A DNA stretch of 64,000 bases from Glycomyces lechevalierae (lineage in GTDB: Bacteria > Actinomycetota > Actinomycetes > Mycobacteriales > Micromonosporaceae). The position numbers were made by a program, and so were the translations under genes. The notes beneath the pieces were generated by a model. The model was not told the origin of the DNA, made no database searches, and was given only the letters and a program-made list of their open reading frames with translations. The stretch is taken from assembly GCF_027622945.1 (NCBI RefSeq), contig NZ_JAPZVQ010000004.1, positions 124,001 to 188,000 of the forward strand. The letters are read 5' to 3'. Below are positions 17,911-27,448 of this stretch, piece by piece (position 1 is the first letter of the stretch; each line of letters begins with the position of its first letter).

Positions 17911-18156
17911 TTCGCCATCGCCCCCGTCTTCGATGGTGCCTCGCGCGTACGACAGGCGGGCGATTCGCTTGGGGGAGTTGGGCGGTTCGCGGCGCTTGCC
18001 TGCAAATCGGGCATTCGCAAGCGCCCCCGGTTCGATGATGGCATCGGGGTCCGACGGGCGGCGGGGTGATCGGCGGGCGGCTGCGCGACGAGTTGTGTTG
18101 CGAGGGCGGCTCGGGTTCGGAGTCGCCCCGGTTCGATGGTGGCTCGGGGGACCGAC
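17911..18156. repeat. Three degenerate copies of a roughly 102-bp tandem unit
   Basis: Conserved 41-43-bp cores start at 17911, 18014 and 18116, 103 and 102 bp apart. Shared elements in order are TTCG, CGCCCC, TTCGATG-rTGG, TCG and CGAC. The rest of each unit is poorly conserved. The copies fill the gap between the etfA terminator and the bioY promoter, where I find no gene; short frames on either strand only follow the repeats. Origin unknown. Confidence 0.55.
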
Positions 18157-18178
18157 ATTTCGTTGAAACAACGGTGCG

Positions 18179-18208
18179 TTACGCTTCGGGACAGCCTCTC
18201 GTTATATA
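18179..18208 (+). promoter_or_regulatory. Putative bioY promoter
   Basis: TTACGC at 18179 and TATATA at 18203, spaced 18 bp, in an AT-rich pocket unusual for this window. The region through 18224 could hold a biotin-responsive operator, but I see no clear BirA or BioR/BioQ palindrome. Confidence 0.35.
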
Positions 18209-18240
18209 GAACCTACATACGATGTTGGAGGAATCCGCAA

Positions 18241-18855
18241 ATGGCCGCCCAAGCCGCCTCGATTGCCGCGCCGAGCGTTCTCGCTGATCTCCTGCCCGCT
18301 CGCACGAAGGCCGCCGCGTACGCGCGGGACGCCGTGCTCGTGCTCGGCGGTGCCGGCGCCGTCGGCGCTTCCGCGCAGATCGCGATCACCATCCCGCAGA
18401 TCAGCCCGGTCCCGTTCGTGCTCACCACCTTCACCGTGCTGCTCCTCGGCGCCGCCTACGGGCCGCTCCGCGCGGGCCTGACCCTCGCGGTGTACCTCGC
18501 CGCGGGCGCGGCGGGCGTCCCGTGGTTCACCGAGGGCACCTCCGGCTTCGCCATGCCGACCTTCGGCTACATCCTCGGCTTCCTGGCCGCCTCCGTCGCG
18601 GTCGGCTTCCTCGCCAAGCGCGGCGGCGACCGCACGATCCTGAAGACCGTGGGGCTCATGGTCGTCGGCAACGTCCTCATGTACGCGTTCGGCGTGCCCT
18701 ACCTCGCGTTCGCGCTCGACATGAGCGCCTCCGACGCGATCGCCGCCGGCATGACCCCGTTCCTCGCGGGCGACGCCGTCAAGCTCGTCGTCGCCGCGCT
18801 GCTGCTGCCCGGCACCTGGGCGCTCGTCAACAGGTTCCGCGACAGCGAGAGCTAG
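18241..18855 (+). CDS. bioY: Biotin transporter substrate-specificity protein BioY
   Basis: 204 residues; strong ribosome binding site TTGGAGGAAT. BioY hallmarks: A-Q-I-A-I-T-I-P-Q-I-S-P-V-P-F-V-L-T-T-F near residue 60, L-L-G-A-A-Y-G-P-L-R-A-G, G-A-A-G-V-P-W-F, and G-Y-I-L-G-F-L-A-A. About six membrane helices. BioY is the S component of ECF biotin importers and can work alone or with EcfA/EcfT; no bioM or bioN follows. Terminator at 18883. Confidence 0.93.
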   Translation: MAAQAASIAAPSVLADLLPARTKAAAYARDAVLVLGGAGAVGASAQIAITIPQISPVPFVLTTFTVLLLGAAYGPLRAGLTLAVYLAAGAAGVPWFTEGTSGFAMPTFGYILGFLAASVAVGFLAKRGGDRTILKTVGLMVVGNVLMYAFGVPYLAFALDMSASDAIAAGMTPFLAGDAVKLVVAALLLPGTWALVNRFRDSES

Positions 18856-18882
18856 AGCTCCTCGCTCACAGGCGTAAAGCTC

Positions 18883-18914
18883 AAGGGCCCCACCGGATCT
18901 CCGGTGGGGCCCTT
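18883..18914. terminator. Bidirectional terminator between bioY and the XRE gene
   Basis: 14-bp perfect stem AAGGGCCCCACCGG / CCGGTGGGGCCCTT with an ATCT loop, A-rich on the left and T-rich on the right, so it can stop transcription from both convergent genes. Confidence 0.85.
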
Positions 18915-18925
18915 TCGCGTGCGTC

Positions 18926-19837
18926 TTATTCGATCTCCCAGCCGATGCCCAACGCCCCCGGGCGGGGGACCGGTTCGGCCAGCGCCACGGTCCGGTTGGG
19001 GCCCAACTGGAGGTCGCCGGTCTCGCGCTTCTCGCGCTGCAGGCTCGACTGCGCGAAGCGGTACACGCGCCTCGGGATCGCGTCCGGCGCGAACCGCACC
19101 TGCAGCGAGTACTGGTCGACCGGGTAGCGGAACGCGTTGCCGTGCCCGCTCGACCTGCCGCCGTTGCCCTGCACGACGATCTCGAACAGGTGCGTCGCGC
19201 CCTTCGGCAGCGGCGTGTCGAACACGATCTCCGCCAACGCGACCGGCGCGTCCGGGTGGCGCAGGATGTTCGGGACGCTGCAGTCGCGGACCGGTTTGAA
19301 CTCGATGTCGTCGATGTCGCAGCCCTCGTCGCCGCGGTATAGGAGGATGTACCGGTCGACGTCGTCGCGCCTGGCGCGCACCAGCATCGACAGCTCGAAC
19401 ACCGACTCCTGCCATTCGGAGTCGACGTGGACGATCACCTGCTGGCTGAGGATGTCCAGGGTGTGCTCGCGGGAGGCGGGCACCTGGTCGCACAGTTCGC
19501 GGACGGCGTCGCCGCCGAGGACCGCGTCAGGGCGGGGGAGCTGGCCGCGGATGGAGCGGGGGCCGCGGGCCCGCTTGGGGCCCAGGAGGACCCGCAGGGA
19601 CCCGGCGGGGAGTTCGAGGAGGTCTTCGAGGGCCGTCACCGCCGCGAGGGACTCGGCGCGCTCGGGGCGGGACCGGCCGGACTGCCAGTAGCTGAGGCTC
19701 GTCGTCGACACGGTGATGCCGCGCATGGCGAGGCGGTGGCGGATGCGGTCGAGACCGAGCCCGCTGGTCTGGATGGCCACTCGCAGGGCAGTGTGGAACG
19801 GCCCGGCGCGTAGCGCTTCGGCGAGCTCAGGCGTCAT
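18926..19837 (-). CDS. XRE-like helix-turn-helix regulator with C-terminal beta domain
   Basis: 303 residues from ATG 19837. The N-terminal 100 residues hold a helix-turn-helix of the type RHRLAMRGITVSTTSLSYWQSGRSRPERAESLAAVTALEDLLELP, seen in many actinobacterial XRE-like proteins. The larger C-terminal part is beta-rich (FEIVVQGNGGRSSGHGNAFRYPVDQYSLQVRF) and has no enzyme motif. Likely a DNA-binding regulator with a sensor or interaction domain. Divergent from the cysteine desulfurase; a 21-bp palindrome at 19970 lies between them. The target is not known. Confidence 0.7.
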   Translation of the reverse strand: MTPELAEALRAGPFHTALRVAIQTSGLGLDRIRHRLAMRGITVSTTSLSYWQSGRSRPERAESLAAVTALEDLLELPAGSLRVLLGPKRARGPRSIRGQLPRPDAVLGGDAVRELCDQVPASREHTLDILSQQVIVHVDSEWQESVFELSMLVRARRDDVDRYILLYRGDEGCDIDDIEFKPVRDCSVPNILRHPDAPVALAEIVFDTPLPKGATHLFEIVVQGNGGRSSGHGNAFRYPVDQYSLQVRFAPDAIPRRVYRFAQSSLQREKRETGDLQLGPNRTVALAEPVPRPGALGIGWEIE

Positions 19838-19969
19838 CGGCACACACACTTTCTCTCGACTCGGGCGTCGAAGACTCGACACTTCTGCGGCACCCGGTCT
19901 CGGGGGGCGACCCCTTTGCGATCGGAAAGGTAGGAGGATTCGTCAGATTCTATCTCGCGCGCACCACGA

Positions 19970-19990
19970 CGCATTACGCCGACTAATGCG
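19970..19990. promoter_or_regulatory. Palindrome in the XRE / cysteine desulfurase intergenic region
   Basis: Perfect 7-bp arms CGCATTA / TAATGCG with a 7-nt spacer, between the divergent XRE gene (start 19837) and the cysteine desulfurase (start 20135). Candidate binding site for the XRE regulator. Confidence 0.4.
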
Positions 19991-20134
19991 GAAGATCCAG
20001 GCGCCGATTTCCCACCCCTCGGAACGGTGCGGAGCCGCTCCCGGAAGCGCCGCCGCGGCCCGCCCGAGTGAGCCGGGACGCCCCGGCCACGGCGAAGCGA
20101 GCGGGCCGTGCACCGAACGTAGACTGGAGGGGCC

Positions 20135-21292
20135 ATGGCCTACCTCGATCACGCCGCGACCACGCCGATGCTCCCCCAGGCGCTCGACGCCTACGTGCGC
20201 ACCGCCCGCGCCCTCGGCAACGCCTCGTCCCTGCACGGCTCCGGGCGCTCTGCCCGCCGCACGGTCGAGGAGGCCCGCGAGCGCATCGCCGAAGCCCTGG
20301 GCGCCAAACCCGGGGAGGTCATCTTCACCGGCTCGGGCACCGAGGCGGACAACCTCGCCGTCAAGGGCGTCCACTGGTTCCGACGCACGCCGGAACGCAA
20401 CCGGGTCGTGACGACCGCGATCGAGCACCACGCCGTCGCGGACGCCGTGGCGTGGCTCGGCGACCACGAGAAGGCCGACGTCACGGAGCTGCCGGTCGAC
20501 AAGCTCGGCCGCGTCGACACCGCCGTCCTCGCCGAGCTCCTCGACGAGCGCGGCGCCGAGGTCACCGTGCTCACCTGCATGTGGGCGAACAACGAGGTCG
20601 GTACCCTCCAGCCCATCGCCGAGATCGCCGCGCTCGCCGCGGCGCACGGCATCCCGGTGCACACGGACGCGATCCAGGCCGTGGGCCACGTCCCCGTGGA
20701 CTTCGCCGCGTCCGGCGCGGCCGCGCTCGCCCTCTCGGGCCACAAGCTCGGCGGCCCCACCGGTACGGGCGCGCTCATCCTCCGCCGCGATGTGAAGGCC
20801 GTGCCGCTCCTCCACGGCGGCGGCCAGGAGCGCGAGATCCGCTCCGGCACGCTCGACGTGCCCGGGATTGCCGCGCTCGCCGAAGCCGTCTCGCACGCCG
20901 TGCGCACCCAGGAGACCGAGTCGCGGCGGCTCGCGGCGCTCCGCGACGACCTCGTGGCCCGCATCCGCGCCACGGTCCCTGAAGCGGTCTACAACGGCGA
21001 CGCCGAATCGCGCCTGCCCGGGAACGCGCACTTCTCGTTCCCCGGCTGCGAAGGCGACGCCCTCCTCATGCTCCTCGACGCCGCCGGTGTCGAATGCGCC
21101 ACAGGCTCCGCCTGCTCGGCCGGGATCGCCCAGCCCTCGCACGTCCTCCTCGCGATGGGCGCCGAAGCGGACGACGCCCGCTCCTCCCTGCGCTTCACGC
21201 TCGGCTGGCCCACCACCCAAGCCGACGTCGACGCGCTCGTCACGGCCCTGCCCGAGGCCGTGCGGCGCGCCAAGACCGCCGGGCTCTCCTAG
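20135..21292 (+). CDS. Cysteine desulfurase (NifS/IscS family)
   Basis: 385 residues. Fold-type I PLP enzyme: the Schiff-base Lys is in [14 protein letters not shown], His in [13 protein letters not shown] stacks on PLP, and the active-site Cys is in [17 protein letters not shown]. The N-terminus [12 protein letters not shown] is the usual NifS start. Thirty-two bp upstream of mnmA, so its likely job is to supply persulfide sulfur for tRNA 2-thiouridine, and perhaps Fe-S clusters. GGAGGGG ribosome binding site directly upstream. Confidence 0.94.
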   Translation: MAYLDHAATTPMLPQALDAYVRTARALGNASSLHGSGRSARRTVEEARERIAEALGAKPGEVIFTGSGTEADNLAVKGVHWFRRTPERNRVVTTAIEHHAVADAVAWLGDHEKADVTELPVDKLGRVDTAVLAELLDERGAEVTVLTCMWANNEVGTLQPIAEIAALAAAHGIPVHTDAIQAVGHVPVDFAASGAAALALSGHKLGGPTGTGALILRRDVKAVPLLHGGGQEREIRSGTLDVPGIAALAEAVSHAVRTQETESRRLAALRDDLVARIRATVPEAVYNGDAESRLPGNAHFSFPGCEGDALLMLLDAAGVECATGSACSAGIAQPSHVLLAMGAEADDARSSLRFTLGWPTTQADVDALVTALPEAVRRAKTAGLS

Positions 21293-21324
21293 CCGCTCCC
21301 GAAAACGGGCCTAAGGTTGAACAC

Positions 21325-22461
21325 GTGAAACTGCGAGTACTGGCCGCCATGAGCGGCGGAGTCGACTCGGCCGTCGCCGCCGCCCGCGCCGTCGAGGCCG
21401 GGCACGACGTCACCGGCGTCCACCTGGCGCTGTCCAAGAATCCCCAGACCTACCGGACCGGGGCCCGCGGCTGCTGCACCATCGAGGACTCCCGCGACGC
21501 CCGCCGCGCCGCCGACGTCATCGGCATCCCCTTCTACGTGTGGGACATGGCCGAGCGCTTCCACGAGGACGTCGTGGAGGACTTCTACGCCGAGTACGCG
21601 GCCGGGCGCACCCCGAACCCGTGCCTGCGCTGCAACGAGAAGATCAAGTTCGCCGCCGTCCTCGACCGCGCCCTGGCCCTCGGCTTCGACGCCGTCGTCA
21701 CCGGCCACTACGCCCGCAAGGGCGAGGACGGGCTCCTGCGCCGCGCCGTCGACCCCGGCAAGGACCAGTCGTACGTGCTCGCCGTGCTCACCCCGGCCCA
21801 GCTCGCCGGCTCCGTGTTCCCCCTCGGCGACACCCCCAAGGACCAGGTCCGCGTCGAGGCCGAAGCGCGCGGCCTCGCCGTCGCCAAGAAGCCCGACAGC
21901 CACGACATCTGCTTCATCGCCGACGGCGACACCTCCGGGTTCCTCAAGAACCGGTTGGGCCGCAAGGAAGGCGAGATCGTCGACGCCGCCTCCGGGGAAG
22001 TCCTCGGCAGCCACGACGGCTCCCACCAGTTCACCATCGGCCAGCGCCACGGCCTCGGCCTCAAGCGCCCCGCCGCCGACGGCAAGCCCCGCTACGTCCT
22101 CTCGATCACGCCCGTCGACAACCGCGTCGAGGTCGGCCCCCGCGAGGCCCTGCGCGTCGACCGCATCCGCACCGGCGCGCCCGTGTGGCTCGCCGCCGAG
22201 CGCACCGGCCCGTTCGAGGCCGAGATCCAGCTCCGCGCCCACGGCGAGGTCTACCCGGCGACGGTGACCCCCGAGGACGGCGGGCTCACCGCGAAGCTCC
22301 ACAAGCCCGCGTTCGGCGTCGCCGCCGGCCAGGCCCTCGTCGTCTACGACCCTTCGGACGACGGCGACGCGGTCCTCGCGTCCGGCACCATCGACGCGAC
22401 GCAGAGCTACGCCTCCGCAAGCGTCGGCGAGGGTGAGTCTGCGGAGACCGCGAGTGTCTGA
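21325..22461 (+). CDS. mnmA: tRNA-specific 2-thiouridylase MnmA
   Basis: 378 residues from GTG 21325 (AAGG upstream at 21313). PP-loop [15 protein letters not shown] at the N-terminus activates the uridine with ATP. The catalytic Cys pair lies in [12 protein letters not shown] and [11 protein letters not shown], with TGHYARKG and GKDQSYVL between them, all standard for MnmA. It thiolates U34 of Lys, Glu and Gln tRNAs using sulfur from the upstream cysteine desulfurase. One unusual element is [26 protein letters not shown], the longer actinobacterial loop. The next gene starts inside its last codons. Confidence 0.95.
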   Translation: MKLRVLAAMSGGVDSAVAAARAVEAGHDVTGVHLALSKNPQTYRTGARGCCTIEDSRDARRAADVIGIPFYVWDMAERFHEDVVEDFYAEYAAGRTPNPCLRCNEKIKFAAVLDRALALGFDAVVTGHYARKGEDGLLRRAVDPGKDQSYVLAVLTPAQLAGSVFPLGDTPKDQVRVEAEARGLAVAKKPDSHDICFIADGDTSGFLKNRLGRKEGEIVDAASGEVLGSHDGSHQFTIGQRHGLGLKRPAADGKPRYVLSITPVDNRVEVGPREALRVDRIRTGAPVWLAAERTGPFEAEIQLRAHGEVYPATVTPEDGGLTAKLHKPAFGVAAGQALVVYDPSDDGDAVLASGTIDATQSYASASVGEGESAETASV

Positions 22462-23449
22462 GGCGCTGCCCATGGGCGTCGCCACCGGCGTCGGCTCCAT
22501 GCCCGGGACGGACGTCCACGAGGCCGTCAACATCGTCTTCGGGGAACTCCCCGAATGGCCGATCCTGCCCGAGCTGCCCGACCGCGGCCTCGGCGCGGAC
22601 ATGATCGGCCGCGGCGCGGCCCTCCTCGAAGGCCTGCCCGTGCAGTGGTGGGCCTTCCGCTGGGAGCTCGCCGACCTGGCCGGCCGGGACGCCCGCCGCG
22701 CCCTCGACTTCCTCGAACGCGACCTCGACGCCCTCCACGGCGTGAACGCGACCGGTCCGGTCCGCCTGACCGCCGTCGGCCCGTTCACGCTCGCCGCCAA
22801 CCTGTGGCGGCGCACGGGCGGCGCGATGCTCGCCGACCCCGGCGCGGTCGCCGACCTCACCGCGTCCCTCACCGAGGGCCTGCGGAACCACGTGGCGGCT
22901 GCGCAGGCGCGGATGCCGAACGCCGCCTTGTCGGTCCAGATCGACGAGCCGAGCCTCCCGGCGGCGCTGGCGGGCCGCGTGAACACCGAATCCGGTCTCG
23001 ACTTCTACCGGCGGGTGCCGCCGGAGGTCGCGCGCGAGCGGCTGCGGGAGCTGACCGAGCGGGTGGGCGTGCCGGTGGTCGTGCACTGCTGCGCGCCGGA
23101 CGTGCCGGTGAAGCTGCTGGAAGAGGCCGGGGCGCAGGCGCTCTCGGTCGATCTGACGCTGGTGGACCTCGACGACGTGCCGAAGGTCGACGCACTGGGG
23201 GAGTACCTGGACGGCGGCGGGCGGCTCATCGCCGGGGTCGTGCCCTCGCTCGGGCAGCCGCGCCCGGGGGTCGCGAAGGAGGCGGCCGACCGGGTGCAGG
23301 CGCTGTGGCACCGGCTCGGTTTCGACCCCGAGCAGCTGCCGCGGCAGGTGTCCGTCTCGACCACGTGCGGCATGGCCGGGGCGAGCCCCGACTACGCGCG
23401 GTTCGCCATGGAGGCCAGCCGCGAAGCCGCCGAGCGGCTCCGCGGCTGA
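22454..23449 (+). CDS. MetE C-terminal-like (cobalamin-independent methionine synthase family) protein
   Basis: 331 residues from GTG 22454, 8 bp inside mnmA and preceded by GGAG at 22443. It is only as long as the catalytic half of MetE. Zinc-ligand candidates are in VVVHCCAPD (His-Cys) and STTCGMAG (Cys), matching the H-x-C ... C pattern of the MetE/UroD-like barrel. [13 protein letters not shown] at the N-terminus and [11 protein letters not shown] in the middle are typical. Annotated elsewhere as methionine synthase, but the true methyl donor is uncertain. Its place after mnmA is common in related actinobacteria, as I recall. Confidence 0.8.
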   Translation: MSEALPMGVATGVGSMPGTDVHEAVNIVFGELPEWPILPELPDRGLGADMIGRGAALLEGLPVQWWAFRWELADLAGRDARRALDFLERDLDALHGVNATGPVRLTAVGPFTLAANLWRRTGGAMLADPGAVADLTASLTEGLRNHVAAAQARMPNAALSVQIDEPSLPAALAGRVNTESGLDFYRRVPPEVARERLRELTERVGVPVVVHCCAPDVPVKLLEEAGAQALSVDLTLVDLDDVPKVDALGEYLDGGGRLIAGVVPSLGQPRPGVAKEAADRVQALWHRLGFDPEQLPRQVSVSTTCGMAGASPDYARFAMEASREAAERLRG

Positions 23450-23459
23450 CCGCGGCTCC

Positions 23460-24104
23460 TTACGGCTGGGGGTGCTCGGCCTGGAACTGCGCCATCTTGT
23501 CGTTGAACTCCTTGGTGGAGTTCAGGTGCGGGAACGGCTCTGCGGGGATCGGCAGGTCGAGGGCCTTGCACAGCGGCTCCCAGCCGGCGCCGGTCTCGAA
23601 CTCGACGAGGCGCCCGGCGGGGACGGTCTCGCGGACGCGGTCGTGGTACCGCTCGTAGGCGGCTTTGACGGCGGCCGTGTCGCCGGTGCGGTCGGCGTCG
23701 CCGAAGGTCTTGGTCCACAGGCCCTCGATCATCGCGAGCCATTCGGGGCCGGCCTCGACCAGCGGGTCTTCGAAGCGCTTGAAGATGGTGTTGTTGACGC
23801 TGGTCCACCAGGTCTCGAAGCTGTCGCGCCGGGAGAGCACGACGATCGCGTCCGGGTACTGCTCGGCGAGTTCGGCGTAGAACGCCGAGGCGGGCCAGTC
23901 GACGGCGGCCGCATAGCCCTCGAAGAGGGCGTCCCAGTCGGGGTAGTCGCCTTCGGCGGCGGCCTTGAACGCGGGAGGGTCGGTCTCGGCTCGGGCGAAG
24001 ACCTCGGCCATGTGGTGGCAGGGGGCGCCGAGGAGGGTTTCGAGGGCGTTCTTGAGGGTCATGGTTCCGGTGCGCGGGAGTCCCGCGCCGATTACACGCA
24101 ACAT
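23460..24104 (-). CDS. Sulfotransferase family protein
   Basis: 214 residues. The N-terminus MLRVIGAGLPRTGTMTLKNALE has the PAPS 5'-phosphosulfate loop (G-x-P-R-T-G-T), and RRDSFETWWTSVNN near residue 120 matches the 3'-phosphate-binding R-D-P-x-x-x-x-x-S region, with Asp-Ser in place of Asp-Pro. The layout fits the Sulfotransfer_4 group. The acceptor is unknown. Single gene, convergent with the MetE-like gene (10 bp apart). Confidence 0.8.
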   Translation of the reverse strand: MLRVIGAGLPRTGTMTLKNALETLLGAPCHHMAEVFARAETDPPAFKAAAEGDYPDWDALFEGYAAAVDWPASAFYAELAEQYPDAIVVLSRRDSFETWWTSVNNTIFKRFEDPLVEAGPEWLAMIEGLWTKTFGDADRTGDTAAVKAAYERYHDRVRETVPAGRLVEFETGAGWEPLCKALDLPIPAEPFPHLNSTKEFNDKMAQFQAEHPQP

Positions 24105-24182
24105 TCACGTAACATAAACGGCCGCAACGGAACAGGCAAGAGTCATGAACGCGGGCGTCTAGTCCCGGTGAGCGGGACGCCA

Positions 24183-24214
24183 GTGGCGCGGCAGCTCAGT
24201 GACCGCCGCGCCAC
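24183..24214 (-). terminator. Hairpin after the DUF4173 gene
   Basis: Perfect 10-bp stem GTGGCGCGGC / GCCGCGCCAC with a 12-nt loop, 24 bp past the stop of the minus-strand gene ending at 24238. No T tract. Confidence 0.55.
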
Positions 24215-24237
24215 CGAAGGTGACTTTGGACATTCCC

Positions 24238-26529
24238 TCAGGCAAACTCGCGGTACCGGCTTTGCACCTGCCCGGCGAACTCGCGGGCGACCTCGTCCGC
24301 GGCCGCGTCGTCCGGCGGGTGGATCACGAACACCGAGACGTACAGCTCCTCGTCCACCACGGCGTACCGGTAGTCGTCGTTGTAGGTCCCGATCCCGGTG
24401 AAGGAGTCGTCGGCGAGCTCGGTCGCTTCGTAGCCCATGCCCGCGGCGTCGAGCAGGTCCTGCTCGATCGCGTCCGAGGCGCCCGCCGCGTCGGCGAACC
24501 GCTTGACCTCGAGTCGGAGGTAGGCCTCCGTCGTCTCGGAGCTGTAGCCGCAGTAGAGGGTCCCGGTGGCGTCGGAGTAGTACTCCAGTTCGGTGCTCGC
24601 CTCGCGGAGGGCGTCGTCCGAGTCCAGCACGGCCGCTTCGTGGCCGAGCTGGCGGAACATCGCGGCGGCCTTGGTGGTGTCGAACTCGTAGCAGCGGTCG
24701 GCGGTGAAGAACGCGTTGCCCGACACCTGGTTCTGCACGTCCTCATAGGACTGATAGGTGCCCATCCAGTCGCACGCGGTCGTGGACTCGGCGGCCGCCT
24801 CTCGCAGGTCGAGGGCGCGCTGGTAGCCGAGGTTCCAGGCCAGCAGCGCCCGCTCCTCGTCCCGCTCCTCCCGGTCGAGCACGCAGTCGCGGTCGGCCTG
24901 GCTGAGGTCGGCATCGGCGAACACGGGCGCCGCGTCGTCGGAGAGGCCGGAGAGGTACACGAGGTCGACGGCGTGCTCGTGGTCGAGGTTGTAGCGGGCG
25001 ATGAGCGCGTCCCGGTTCGCGGCGGCCAGGCCGAGCAGCGCGAGCGCGCCCGAGCCGAGCACGGCGCGCGGCAGCCAGCCGGCCCGGAGCTTCCAGCAGC
25101 AGACGATGACGAGCGCGAACAGGACCGCGAGCCAGATCTCCACGGTGAAGATCCACACGCGCATCCGGGTGAGCCCGTAGGTCTCGGCGTAGGTGTACAT
25201 GCGGTACAGCGCCGAGGCGATGACCACCATGGACAGCGCGCAGAGGGTGCCGAGCAGGATGCGGGCCGCCCACCGGTCCCGCTTGGTGCGCTTCGGCGCG
25301 AGCCAGGCCGCGACGGCGATGACCGCGAGCGCGAGGGCCGCGACGAAGCTCAACTGCCAGAAGCCCTTGCGCGCGTACTCGGCGAAGGTGAGCCCGGCGG
25401 TCTCCATGACGTACGCCTCGCCGCCGAGGAACACCCGCAACTGGACCGCGATGAATGCCACGAACAGGAGGTTCAACGCGCCCAGCGGGACCGAGAGCTC
25501 GAACCGCGAGACCGTGCGGTGCTCGCCTTCGGGGCGCTCGGAGTCGAAGCGCGGCTTGACGACCGCGGTGTACGCCCACACGAGGACCAGCGGGAAGAGG
25601 ACCGCGGCGAGCACGAGCCGCAGGAAGACCTCGGCCGCGTCGATCTCCGGCATGAGCCGCACGATGAGGTCCGCGAACGTGCTGTCCGCGGCGGCGAAGA
25701 GCCCGCCGAAGACGAGGAGCAGCGCGGCGGTGACGAGCACGACCCACAGGTTCCGCATGCTCGAGCCGCCGCCGGTCCTGGCGCGGCGGCCGCGCTTGGC
25801 CCACCGGAACGACTCGGCGAGGCCTTCGAGCCAGCCCATGAACACGGTGACGGCGGCGCCGCTGAAGCGCCGCTGCGGAGCGAGCGCGACCGGGGTGAGC
25901 AGGAACGCGGTCACGGTGCACAGGAGCACGACCCAGCCCGCGTCGCGGAACGCCGCGACCGACCACAGGGCCGCCACGAGCATCGCGCCCGGCAGGCGCG
26001 GCACCAGGTCCGACCGGTGGCCCGCCGCGAGCGGGACCGCGAGCATCGCGATGCCGGTGAGCGACAGGCCGATCCCGACGCCGCTGGGGTGGAACGCGGC
26101 CCACGCCCCGAACAGAGCGACCGCGATGACCAGCACGATGATCGCCGGTTTCGGCGTCTCGTCGGGCCGGTGCCAGCGCGGGTTCGGGGGAGGTGCGAAG
26201 CGCGGCTGGCGCTGGAGCTGCGCGTAGTACGCGGCCTGCCGCTGGTACTCGGCGGCGGTCACGGCCCCGGCGGGTTGGGGATGCGGCGCGGGCGGCGGCG
26301 GGACGGGCGCTGGGGCCGCCTCGGCGCGGGCCGGGGGCCGCGGGGGAGTCGCCTGCGCGGGAACGGGTTCCGGATCGGCGGGATGGTCCGGCCGGGAGTC
26401 GCCCATCGGCGTCTCGGGCCGGCGTGGTGCGGCCGGTGCCGCGTCCCGGGGAGGTTCGCTCGGCGTGCCGGCCGGTGTCGTCTCGGCGTTCTCGGGCCGC
26501 GGAGCTGGGGAGTCAGCGGGTTCGCTCAT
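24238..26529 (-). CDS. DUF4173-domain polytopic membrane protein with C-terminal soluble domain
   Basis: 763 residues from ATG 26529, with AAGGGG well spaced upstream; an ATG 18 bp further upstream has no ribosome binding site. Three parts: a roughly 130-residue Pro/Ala-rich cytoplasmic tail; about 12 membrane helices with the DUF4153/4173 hallmarks FGGLFAAADSTFADL and NRDALIARYNLDHEHAVDLVYLSGLSDDA; and about 200 soluble residues containing several Cys and repeated Y/D-rich segments (YQSYEDVQNQVSGNAFF; FTGIGTYNDDYRYAVVDEELYVSVFVIHPPDD). The last part is unusual for the family and probably lies outside the membrane. Function unknown. Confidence 0.75.
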   Translation of the reverse strand: MSEPADSPAPRPENAETTPAGTPSEPPRDAAPAAPRRPETPMGDSRPDHPADPEPVPAQATPPRPPARAEAAPAPVPPPPAPHPQPAGAVTAAEYQRQAAYYAQLQRQPRFAPPPNPRWHRPDETPKPAIIVLVIAVALFGAWAAFHPSGVGIGLSLTGIAMLAVPLAAGHRSDLVPRLPGAMLVAALWSVAAFRDAGWVVLLCTVTAFLLTPVALAPQRRFSGAAVTVFMGWLEGLAESFRWAKRGRRARTGGGSSMRNLWVVLVTAALLLVFGGLFAAADSTFADLIVRLMPEIDAAEVFLRLVLAAVLFPLVLVWAYTAVVKPRFDSERPEGEHRTVSRFELSVPLGALNLLFVAFIAVQLRVFLGGEAYVMETAGLTFAEYARKGFWQLSFVAALALAVIAVAAWLAPKRTKRDRWAARILLGTLCALSMVVIASALYRMYTYAETYGLTRMRVWIFTVEIWLAVLFALVIVCCWKLRAGWLPRAVLGSGALALLGLAAANRDALIARYNLDHEHAVDLVYLSGLSDDAAPVFADADLSQADRDCVLDREERDEERALLAWNLGYQRALDLREAAAESTTACDWMGTYQSYEDVQNQVSGNAFFTADRCYEFDTTKAAAMFRQLGHEAAVLDSDDALREASTELEYYSDATGTLYCGYSSETTEAYLRLEVKRFADAAGASDAIEQDLLDAAGMGYEATELADDSFTGIGTYNDDYRYAVVDEELYVSVFVIHPPDDAAADEVAREFAGQVQSRYREFA

Positions 26530-26707
26530 TGAAGAGCCCCTTCTCATCGGAGGGAGTGCCGACGATAGCGGCCGCCGTCAAGCAAGGGAAGTGTCCATTA
26601 CAGAGCGTCAGCCCGCGGTGCCGGACAATTCATCCGAAGGTCCCGCATTTCCCAGGGTCTTGTGAGAACTCCCACCGGGCGCAACCTTGTGGTTCACTGG
26701 AATCGTG

Positions 26708-27448
26708 ATGGCACAGAACGGACATGAAGGGCACGAGCACGACAGCGGCGCGCACAACGGCGACGGGCCCGGCTCGATCGGCAACCGCCTCAACTGGCTC
26801 CGCGCCGGCGTGCTCGGCGCGAACGACGGCATCGTCTCCACCGCCGGCATCGTCATCGGCGTCGCCGGCGCCACCTCGGACCGGTCCACGATCCTCCTCT
26901 CAGGCGTCGCGGGCCTGGTCGCCGGCGCGTTCTCGATGGCCGGCGGCGAGTACACCTCCGTCTCGACGCAGCGCGACACCGAGGCGACCCTCGTCGAGGG
27001 CGAGCGCCAGGAACTCGCCGAGGACCCCGACGGCGCCGAAGCCGAACTCGCCGCGAACCTCGAAGCCCGCGGCCTTTCCAGCGAGACCGCGCAGGACGCG
27101 GCCAGGGAGCTCTCGGAGCGCAACCCCCTGCGCGCCCACGCGGTGGTCGAGTACGGCCTCGACCCCGACGAGCTCACCAGCCCTTGGCAGGCCGCGATCT
27201 CCTCGTTCATCTCGTTCACCTGCGGGGCGCTGCTGCCCCTCGTCGCGATCACGCTGCTGCCCGACGGCTCCCGCGTCGTCGGCTGCGCGATCGCGGTCAT
27301 CGCCGCACTGGCGCTCACCGGCTACACCTCGGCGAGGCTCGGCGGCGCGCCGCGCGCCAAGGCGATGCTGCGGGTCATGGCGGTCGGGGCGGCGACGATG
27401 GTCGCGACCTACCTCATCGGCTCGGCCTTCGGCGTCGCGACGGGCTAA
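26708..27448 (+). CDS. VIT1/CCC1-family iron/manganese transporter
   Basis: 246 residues from ATG 26708 (GTG 26705 possible). A short His-rich N-terminus (NGHEGHEHDSGAH) may bind metal. The first helices carry GANDGIVSTAGIVIGVAGA and GAFSMAGGEYTSVSTQRDTE, the family signature; the Glu-rich cytoplasmic segment (ERQELAEDPDGAEAEL) between helices 2 and 3 matches the metal-binding domain. Last three helices follow. Likely exports or stores Fe2+/Mn2+. Its stop overlaps the CorA stop by 4 bp on the opposite strand, so transcripts of the two metal transporters converge. Confidence 0.9.
   Translation: MAQNGHEGHEHDSGAHNGDGPGSIGNRLNWLRAGVLGANDGIVSTAGIVIGVAGATSDRSTILLSGVAGLVAGAFSMAGGEYTSVSTQRDTEATLVEGERQELAEDPDGAEAELAANLEARGLSSETAQDAARELSERNPLRAHAVVEYGLDPDELTSPWQAAISSFISFTCGALLPLVAITLLPDGSRVVGCAIAVIAALALTGYTSARLGGAPRAKAMLRVMAVGAATMVATYLIGSAFGVATG

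Noticed and set aside
24199-26532. A 777-codon open frame antisense to the DUF4173 gene
   Set aside because: It is the mirror of a high-GC coding region: repetitive Arg/Glu/His-rich protein, no domain, and the minus-strand gene has clear membrane helices and a ribosome binding site.
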